Shown piece after piece: positions 4,471 through 9,279 of a stretch of 9,279 nucleotides of DNA; position 1 is the first letter of the stretch; every line of letters begins with the position of its first letter. The DNA comes from an uncultured Brevundimonas sp. GTDB taxonomy: Bacteria; Pseudomonadota; Alphaproteobacteria; Caulobacterales; Caulobacteraceae. Where the stretch lies: positions 1 through 9,279 of the forward strand of contig NZ_CALTWS010000107.1 in NCBI RefSeq assembly GCF_943913055.1. The letters are read 5' to 3'. Under the pieces are notes generated by a model. It did no database searches. It was not told the origin of the DNA and saw only the letters and a program-made list of their open reading frames with translations. The position numbers and the translations under genes are program-made.

Positions 4471-6267
4471 ATGAGAGTGATCCAGACAGACCGTCGCGCC
4501 TTGTTGCGCGGCTTCGCGGGCGGCACGGGGCTGCTCGCCGCGCAAGGGCTGCTGCCCGCTTGGGCCCAAAGCGGGTCAGCGGGGCTGCGAGCCGATCTGC
4601 CCACCCTGGAAGGGCCAAACGCTCGGCTCAACGTCGGCCATTCGCCGTTCACGGTCGGCGGACGGACCGGGCACGCCATCACGGTCAACGGGACGCTTCC
4701 CGCTCCTCTGATCCGCCTGCGCGAAGGCCAGACGGCCCGGCTATCGGTGACCAACACCTTGGACGAGGACACTTCGATCCACTGGCACGGGGTCCTGCTT
4801 CCCTTCCATATGGACGGCGTGCCGGGCGTCAGCTTCCCCGGTATCCCTCCTGGCGAGACCTTCGATTACGAGTTCCCCGTCATCCAGTCGGGCACATTCT
4901 GGTATCACAGCCACTCCAACCTCCAGGAGGCGATGGGCCACTATGGTCCGCTGATCATCGACCCGGCGGGGGCCGATCCCGTCGCCTACGACCGCGAGCA
5001 CGTGATCGTCCTGTCGGACTGGAGCTTCTTGCATCCCCACGAGATTCTGGACCGGCTGAAGAAGAGCCCCGGCTATTTCAACCAGTCGCGCACGACCCTG
5101 TCGGGCCTGATCTCCGGTGAGGACGGCATGTCGCTCGCCGACCGCCAGATGTGGGGTCAGATGCGGATGGACCCCCGCGACATCGCCGACGTCAACGGAA
5201 CGACCTACACCTATCTGGTCAACGGGCATGGGCCCGCCGAGAACTGGACCGGCCTGTTCCGGCCCGGCGAGCGGGTTCGGCTGCGGGTCATTAACGCCTC
5301 GGCGATGTCGATCTTCAACGTGCGCATTCCGGGCCTGCCGATGACGGTGGTCAATGCCGACGGCGAGAACGTGCGACCCGTCGAGACCGACGAGTTCCAG
5401 ATTTCCGTGGCCGAGACCTATGACGTGGTCGTCCGACCGACGGAGAACCGCGCCTACACCTTGGTCGCCGAGTCGGTGGATCGCTCCGGCATGGCGCGGG
5501 CGACGCTGGCGCCCCGTCTGGGGATGACGGCAGAGGTTCCGCCGCTGCGCGAGGTGCCGACCCTGACGATGCGCGACATGGGCATGGCCGGGATGGACCA
5601 TTCGGCGATGGGACACGGCGGCGTGGATCATTCTGCCATGGGACACGAAGCCCCCGCCTCCGCGCCGATGGATCACACCGCCATGGGTCACGGCGGCATG
5701 GATCACGACATGCGCAACCCGGACAAAGCGCCCGCCGGCATGGCCGTCGGCGTCGGGGTCGACATGATTTCATCGGACCCGGCCAACCGCCTCGGCGAAC
5801 GGCCCATGGGACTCGAGGATGCGCCCCACCGGGTGCTGGTCTACACGGACCTTGTTTCGCTGGCCGCCAACAAGGACCAGAGGCCGCCCTCCCGCGCGCT
5901 GGAAATCCACCTGACCGGAAACATGGAACGGTTCATGTGGGGGTTCGACGGACGCAAATTCTCCGAGATCGTCGAGCCGATCCGTTTCGAGCGGGACGAG
6001 CGGGTTCGGGTGACGCTGGTCAACGACACCATGATGGCCCATCCCATCCACCTCCACGGCCACTTCTTCGAGCTGGTGACGGGCGGTCCTGCCGGGCATC
6101 AGCCGTTGAAGCACACGGTCAACGTCGCGCCGGGGTCCAAGGTGACCTTCGACCTGACAGCCGATGCGCCGGGTGACTGGGCCTTCCACTGCCACATGCT
6201 GATGCACATGCACGCGGGGATGTTCAACGTCGTCACCGTCCGTCCGCTGGATGGAGCGGCGGCATGA
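4471..6267 (+). CDS. copA: Multicopper oxidase CopA (PcoA-type), Tat-exported
   Basis: CopA is a periplasmic multicopper oxidase of copper resistance, thought to oxidise Cu(I) to the less toxic Cu(II) and bind extra copper. The 598-residue product starts with a twin-arginine signal (DRRALLRGF, cleavage near residue 32). The copper motifs are all present: HWHG at 104-107, H146 and H148 in WYHSHS, HPIHLHGHFF at 524-533, and HCHMLMHMHAGM at 573-584 with type-1 ligands C574, H579 and M584. A Met/His-rich linker at about 370-413 carries repeated MDHSAMGH-like units, a site for extra copper. Length and domain order are normal. No strong ribosome binding site precedes ATG 4471. The stop overlaps the copB start by four bases, so translation is coupled. 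Confidence 0.96.
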   Translation: MRVIQTDRRALLRGFAGGTGLLAAQGLLPAWAQSGSAGLRADLPTLEGPNARLNVGHSPFTVGGRTGHAITVNGTLPAPLIRLREGQTARLSVTNTLDEDTSIHWHGVLLPFHMDGVPGVSFPGIPPGETFDYEFPVIQSGTFWYHSHSNLQEAMGHYGPLIIDPAGADPVAYDREHVIVLSDWSFLHPHEILDRLKKSPGYFNQSRTTLSGLISGEDGMSLADRQMWGQMRMDPRDIADVNGTTYTYLVNGHGPAENWTGLFRPGERVRLRVINASAMSIFNVRIPGLPMTVVNADGENVRPVETDEFQISVAETYDVVVRPTENRAYTLVAESVDRSGMARATLAPRLGMTAEVPPLREVPTLTMRDMGMAGMDHSAMGHGGVDHSAMGHEAPASAPMDHTAMGHGGMDHDMRNPDKAPAGMAVGVGVDMISSDPANRLGERPMGLEDAPHRVLVYTDLVSLAANKDQRPPSRALEIHLTGNMERFMWGFDGRKFSEIVEPIRFERDERVRVTLVNDTMMAHPIHLHGHFFELVTGGPAGHQPLKHTVNVAPGSKVTFDLTADAPGDWAFHCHMLMHMHAGMFNVVTVRPLDGAAA

Positions 6268-7340
6268 TCCGGATAATCACCGCGCTCGTGCCCCCGCTAC
6301 TGTTCGCCAGCACCGCGACCGCCCAGGATCACAGCCAGCATACGACGCCCACCCGGCCTCCGGTGCAGGCTCAGGCGGCCGATCCCCACGCCGGACACGC
6401 CATGCCCACGCCGGCCCAGACCGCCGACCAGCACGCCGGGCACAACATGGGCGCGCCGTCCGGGCCTGCTGATCCTCACGCCAGTCATGCGATGCCAGCC
6501 CAGGCCGATCCTCACGCAGGACACGACATGGGCAGCCAGGCTGGGGGAGGTCCACCCGACGTCCCGACCAGCGCGGATGACGAAGGCCGTCCGCGCCAGC
6601 CGCCCCTGCCACCCGCCGCCCTGTCCGGCCCGGCCCATGCCGCCGACGCGATCTGGGGCGCGGACCAGATGACTGGTGCCCGCGACATCCTAAGGCGGGA
6701 GAACGGAGACGTGCGCGCCACCGCCGTCATCGTCGATCGCCTGGAAGTCGGCTTCGGCGATGGCGAAGAGGGCTGGACCTGGGACCTCGCGGGTTGGACC
6801 GGCGGCGACATCAACCGCTTCTGGTGGAAGTCCGAGGGTGAAGGCGACTTCGACGGCGAGATCGAAGGTGAGGTTCAGGCCCTCTACAGTCGCGCGATTT
6901 CGCCCTTCTGGGATGTGCAGGCTGGCGTGCGCCAGGACTTCGGCGACGGCGACGAGAATCCGACCCATCTGGTGCTCGGTATTCAGGGCCTGGCCCCCTA
7001 CTGGTGGGAGGTCGATGCGGCCGCCTTCCTATCGACCGAAGGCGACCTGACGGCTCGGGTCGAGGCCGAATACGACCAGCGCATCACCCAGCGCCTGATC
7101 CTGCAACCGCGCGTCGAGTTCGAGGCCTCGGCGGCGGACATCCCCGAACTGGGGCTGGGTTCGGGCCTGACCCACATCGAGGCCGGTCTGCGCCTACGCT
7201 ATGAAATCGCCAAGGAGTTCGCGCCGTATGTGGGCGTGGAGTGGAGCCGCGAACTCGGCGACACCGCCGATTTCACGCGTGCGGCGGACGGCGAGCCCGA
7301 ACGCACCCGTTTTGTCATCGGCCTGAAGGCCTGGTTCTGA
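6264..7340 (+). CDS. copB: Outer-membrane copper resistance protein CopB
   Basis: CopB is an outer-membrane beta-barrel that binds or sequesters copper and works with CopA. The 358-residue product has a signal peptide ending near residue 20 (ASTATA, then QDHSQH). Four copies of a D-[PQ]-H-A-[GS]-H-x-M-[PG] unit begin at residues 40, 55, 70 and 82, an evident copper-binding array. A Pro-rich linker precedes the barrel domain (about 120-358), which has alternating strands such as VIVDRLEVGFGDG and a C-terminal aromatic residue (GLKAWF) typical of outer-membrane proteins. The start ATG overlaps the copA stop. The next gene follows after 11 bases. Confidence 0.94.
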   Translation: MIRIITALVPPLLFASTATAQDHSQHTTPTRPPVQAQAADPHAGHAMPTPAQTADQHAGHNMGAPSGPADPHASHAMPAQADPHAGHDMGSQAGGGPPDVPTSADDEGRPRQPPLPPAALSGPAHAADAIWGADQMTGARDILRRENGDVRATAVIVDRLEVGFGDGEEGWTWDLAGWTGGDINRFWWKSEGEGDFDGEIEGEVQALYSRAISPFWDVQAGVRQDFGDGDENPTHLVLGIQGLAPYWWEVDAAAFLSTEGDLTARVEAEYDQRITQRLILQPRVEFEASAADIPELGLGSGLTHIEAGLRLRYEIAKEFAPYVGVEWSRELGDTADFTRAADGEPERTRFVIGLKAWF

Positions 7341-7351
7341 GGAGTATCGAC

Positions 7352-7756
7352 ATGCGCACCCTTCTTCCCCTCGTCGTCGCCGGCCTGTTCGTCGCCGCGC
7401 CGGCTATCGCCCAGGACGGCCACGCCGGCCATGGGGCCCATGCGGGCCATGGCCAAGCCGCATCCGGCGACCACGCGGCCCACGGCGTCGTCACCAGCCC
7501 GGCGGACGGCGCCATGACCGACGGCTCGCCCGACTGGTTCACCGCCACCTTCCCGCACGCCATGACGCTAAAGGCCGTAACCGTGACCGCCGAGGGTCAG
7601 GCCGCCGTTGGAGTCCCCGTCGCGGCCGCCGCTGCGACGACGCGCGTGTCCGCCGATCTGCCCGCCCTGGCGTCCGGCAACTACGTCCTGAACTGGACCG
7701 CCGAAGGCGCGGACGGTCACGAGATGACGGGCGCCGTGCGTTTCATGGTTCACTGA
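7352..7756 (+). CDS. copC: Second CopC-domain protein with His-rich N-terminus
   Basis: This 134-residue exported protein has a signal peptide ending ...APAIA at residue 20. A His-rich stretch follows (HAGHGAHAGHG, about residues 24-34, then H41 and H44), and then a CopC-like domain. It keeps the C-terminal signature YVLNWTAEGADGHEMTGAVRF (D121, H123) but lacks the mature N-terminal HARL of the CopC at 1248. The His-rich tail may replace that ligand. An AGGAG ribosome binding site at 7340-7344 lies 7 nt before the ATG and overlaps the copB stop. The stop overlaps the DUF411 start by one base, placing the protein in the copA operon. The function is inferred as periplasmic copper binding. Confidence 0.88.
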   Translation: MRTLLPLVVAGLFVAAPAIAQDGHAGHGAHAGHGQAASGDHAAHGVVTSPADGAMTDGSPDWFTATFPHAMTLKAVTVTAEGQAAVGVPVAAAAATTRVSADLPALASGNYVLNWTAEGADGHEMTGAVRFMVH

Positions 7757-8211
7757 TGACGGTCCCATTGAACCGTCGCCTGCTGCTGGGCGGCGCTGTC
7801 GCGCTCGTCTCGACCGGCACGGCAATAGCGCAGGATCGTCGCATGACGGCCTACAAGACCCCGTGGTGCGGATGCTGCGACGGCTGGGTGACGCACATGC
7901 GTGGCGCCGGTTGGACCGTCGAGGTTGTCGAGCGCGACGATCTCGCCCCCATCCGCGCCCGTTATGGGGTGCCGGATCGCTATGCCGGTTGCCACACCGC
8001 CGTGGTCGGCGCCTACGCCATCGAAGGCCATGTGCCTGCCGCCGATGTCGCGCGCTTCCTGCGTGAAAGGCCCCAAGCGGTGGCGCTCGCCGCCCCCGGC
8101 ATGCCCGCTGGATCGCCCGGAATGGAGGCGGCGGGTCGGGAGCCTTACGTCACCCTACTGATCGACCGCCGGGGCCAGGCCACGGTGTTCGGGCGGCACA
8201 ACGGAGCCTGA
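7756..8211 (+). CDS. DUF411 (CopG-type) periplasmic metal-binding protein
   Basis: This is a 151-residue protein of the DUF411 family, small thioredoxin-like domains common in copper and other metal resistance clusters. An N-terminal NRRLLLGGAVAL signal ending near residue 26 looks Tat-like. The domain holds the WCGCCDGW motif (C38, C40, C41) and a second CH pair (C79, H80 in YAGCHTAVVG), then the family's EGHVPAADVARFL helix and a GMPAGSPGME loop. These cysteines and histidines probably bind copper; a redox role is also possible. It is the last gene of the copA operon, its start overlapping the previous stop by one base. It converges on the merR gene two bases away. Confidence 0.9.
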   Translation: MTVPLNRRLLLGGAVALVSTGTAIAQDRRMTAYKTPWCGCCDGWVTHMRGAGWTVEVVERDDLAPIRARYGVPDRYAGCHTAVVGAYAIEGHVPAADVARFLRERPQAVALAAPGMPAGSPGMEAAGREPYVTLLIDRRGQATVFGRHNGA

Positions 8212-8219
8212 TCTCAGGC
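8206..8219. terminator. Short palindrome spanning two convergent stop codons
   Basis: GCCTGA-TC-TCAGGC is symmetric: the TGA stop of the DUF411 gene lies in one arm and the stop of the minus-strand merR gene in the other. It could form a six-base-pair hairpin with a two-base loop, too small for a confident terminator. It may be only a by-product of both genes ending GCC-TGA. Confidence 0.25.
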
Positions 8220-8627
8220 AGCCACGCCCTGGAAGGCCGCGATGATCGGGCAGGGTCCGGCGTCAGTTGATGCACAGGCCCCGGCCAGACGTCTCAGCCC
8301 CGCGCGCGCCTGTTCGAGATCGGCGATGGTCCGGTCCAGCGCGGCCAGTCTCTCGGCGGCCAGTTCGCGCGCTCTGGTCCGATCTTCGCCGGCGTCCAGC
8401 GAGAGCAGTTCCTTGATCTGTTCCAGGCTGAACCTCGCCGTCTGGGCTGAGCGGATGAACTTCAGACGCCGCACGTCTTCATCTCCATAGCGACGGATGC
8501 CCGTGCCGATCCCATCGCGGGACCAGCGCTCAGGCGTCGGCAGCAGACCCCGGCGCTGATAAAAGCGGATCGTCTCCACCCCGACGCCGCCTTCGCGCGC
8601 CAGTCCGGCAATCGTTCGAACGCTCAT
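8214..8627 (-). CDS. MerR-family metal-responsive regulator
   Basis: This 137-residue regulator has an N-terminal winged-helix DNA-binding domain (IAGLAREGGVGVETIRFYQRRGLL, about residues 6-29, and IRRYGDEDVRRLKFI, about 44-58). A dimerisation helix (about 82-116) and a C-terminal loop with C118 and C126 follow. The C-x7-C spacing matches CueR (C112, C120) rather than MerR (C117, C126). The position equal to MerR C82 or CueR S77 appears to be R83. The wing region is about five residues longer than in MerR (around residues 34-43). The start at 8627 has GGAG six nt upstream, inside the operator. It is divergent from the glutaredoxin-MauE gene and presumably controls that gene and itself. The effector metal cannot be fixed from sequence: Cu(I), Hg(II) and others are possible. 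Confidence 0.88.
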   Translation of the reverse strand: MSVRTIAGLAREGGVGVETIRFYQRRGLLPTPERWSRDGIGTGIRRYGDEDVRRLKFIRSAQTARFSLEQIKELLSLDAGEDRTRARELAAERLAALDRTIADLEQARAGLRRLAGACASTDAGPCPIIAAFQGVAA

Positions 8628-8629
8628 GC

Positions 8630-8661
8630 TTGACTCCGTATCATGATACGGAACTTAAGGA
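8630..8661 (+). promoter_or_regulatory. mer-type promoter/operator between merR-like gene and Grx-MauE
   Basis: TTGACT (-35, 8630-8635) is followed by the perfect palindrome TCCGTATCATGATACGGA (8635-8652). The possible -10 is TTAAGG (spacer 19) or TAAGGA (spacer 20). The layout copies the mercury operon promoter, in which a MerR dimer sits in an over-long 19-bp spacer and untwists it on metal binding. The opposite strand carries the ribosome binding site of the regulator in the same palindrome, so the regulator probably represses itself. Confidence 0.82.
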
Positions 8662-8694
8662 GTGGGCCCCGGATTTGAAACAACGGAGGCTGAC

Positions 8695-9279
8695 ATGACC
8701 AAGACCGCCATCATCCATCGCATGGTGATGCCCGACCACACCTGCCCCTGGGGGCTGAAGGCGCGCCACCTGCTGAAAAGCCGGGGCTACCAGGTCGAGG
8801 ACCATTGGCTGACCACCCGCGAGCAGACCGACGCCTTCAAGGCCGAGCACGGGGTGAAGACCACGCCGCAGGTGTTCATTGACGGACAGCGGATCGGCGG
8901 TCACGACGACCTGCGTCGCTACCTGGGCTTGAAGGTCCGCGACCCCAAGGCGACGACCTATACGCCTGTGCTGGTCGTGTTTCTGACGACCGCCATCATG
9001 GCCGCGATGCTCAGCCTTGTCGTCCATGGCACGCCGCTGACCGTGCAGGCGGGCGAGTGGTTCATCGCCTTGTCGATGATGGTGCTGGGAATGCTGAAAC
9101 TTCAGAACGTCGAGAGTTTCTCGTCGATGTTCCTGAACTATGACCTCCTAGCGAAGCGCTGGGTTCCCTACGGCAAGGTCTACCCCTTTGCCGAGTTCGG
9201 GGCGGGGGCTCTGATGGTCGCGGGCGTGCTGACCTGGCTGTCGGCGCCGGTCGCCTTGTTCATCGGCGGCATCGGAGCC
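8695..9279 (+). CDS. Glutaredoxin-MauE membrane fusion protein (3' end outside window)
   Basis: The frame is open for 195 codons to the window edge, so the gene is partial. The N-terminal domain (about residues 1-80) is glutaredoxin-like: TCPWG with C17 at the active site, the cis-proline TPQVFIDG (P58) and GGHDDL (68-73). The active site is CPWG, keeping only the first cysteine, as in monothiol glutaredoxins. From about residue 90 come hydrophobic segments (91-110, 122-135, 165-190) with YDLLAKRWVPYGKVYPFAE between them. These resemble the MauE/DoxX redox-associated membrane family, which is linked to disulfide handling. GGAGG at 8685-8689 lies 5 nt before the ATG. The upstream mer-type promoter places it under the divergent regulator. 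The role is inferred as membrane-linked thiol redox repair during metal stress. Confidence 0.87.
   Translation, partial: MTKTAIIHRMVMPDHTCPWGLKARHLLKSRGYQVEDHWLTTREQTDAFKAEHGVKTTPQVFIDGQRIGGHDDLRRYLGLKVRDPKATTYTPVLVVFLTTAIMAAMLSLVVHGTPLTVQAGEWFIALSMMVLGMLKLQNVESFSSMFLNYDLLAKRWVPYGKVYPFAEFGAGALMVAGVLTWLSAPVALFIGGIGA

Noticed and set aside
4741..5706. 321-residue minus-strand frame inside copA
   Set aside because: It is a His-rich antisense shadow of the CopA coding sequence; the plus frame has all the multicopper oxidase motifs.
1..9279. CRISPR arrays, tRNA or rRNA genes
   Set aside because: No regularly spaced direct repeats, cloverleaf-like sequence or conserved rRNA segments were seen.

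Overview
The window is a high-GC segment that reads like an alphaproteobacterium. The CopA, CopB and CopC types, the tight overlapping operons and the glutaredoxin-MauE fusion would suit the Caulobacteraceae (Brevundimonas/Caulobacter relatives), but this is an inference from gene content, not a proven assignment. It is an accessory copper/heavy-metal resistance island bordered on the left by a decayed insertion sequence.

Layout. Positions 2-774 hold an IS6-family element whose transposase is frameshifted and whose right end abuts the 3' remnant of an unrecognised gene (775-905). A gene-free stretch follows, carrying a dispersed-type repeat (1011-1116). Then come copC-copD (1248-2511, + strand), convergent with a periplasmic NTF2/SnoaL-like protein (2515-2994, - strand). 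Divergent from that gene is a three-gene regulatory operon (3117-4391) that matches, in order and key residues, the CnrY-CnrX-CnrH system of Cupriavidus metallidurans: membrane anti-sigma factor, periplasmic metal sensor and ECF sigma factor. Next is a four-gene copper operon (4471-8211): multicopper oxidase CopA, outer-membrane CopB, a second CopC-domain protein and a DUF411 protein. The window ends with a divergent pair: a MerR-family regulator (8214-8627, - strand) and a glutaredoxin-MauE membrane fusion (8695 to the edge), separated by a mer-type palindromic operator.

Main observation. The sequence GAGGG-N15-GCGTA, with exactly 15 bp between the halves, occurs upstream of all four cop/cnr transcription units (copC, the NTF2-like gene, cnrY and copA), and I found no exact copy elsewhere in the window. 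It has the architecture of an ECF sigma-factor promoter, so the CnrH-like sigma factor probably drives its own operon and the whole copper set. For the divergent pair, the 16-bp palindrome at 3054-3069 supplies both -35 elements.

How the genes would work together (inference). Metal binding to the CnrX-like sensor in the periplasm releases the sigma factor from the CnrY-like membrane anchor. The sigma factor then induces periplasmic copper oxidation and binding (CopA, both CopC proteins, DUF411), outer-membrane handling (CopB) and inner-membrane copper transfer (CopD). All five residues known to ligate Ni/Co in CnrX are conserved, although the target genes are copper genes. The MerR/glutaredoxin-MauE unit lacks the ECF motif and appears to be separately controlled.
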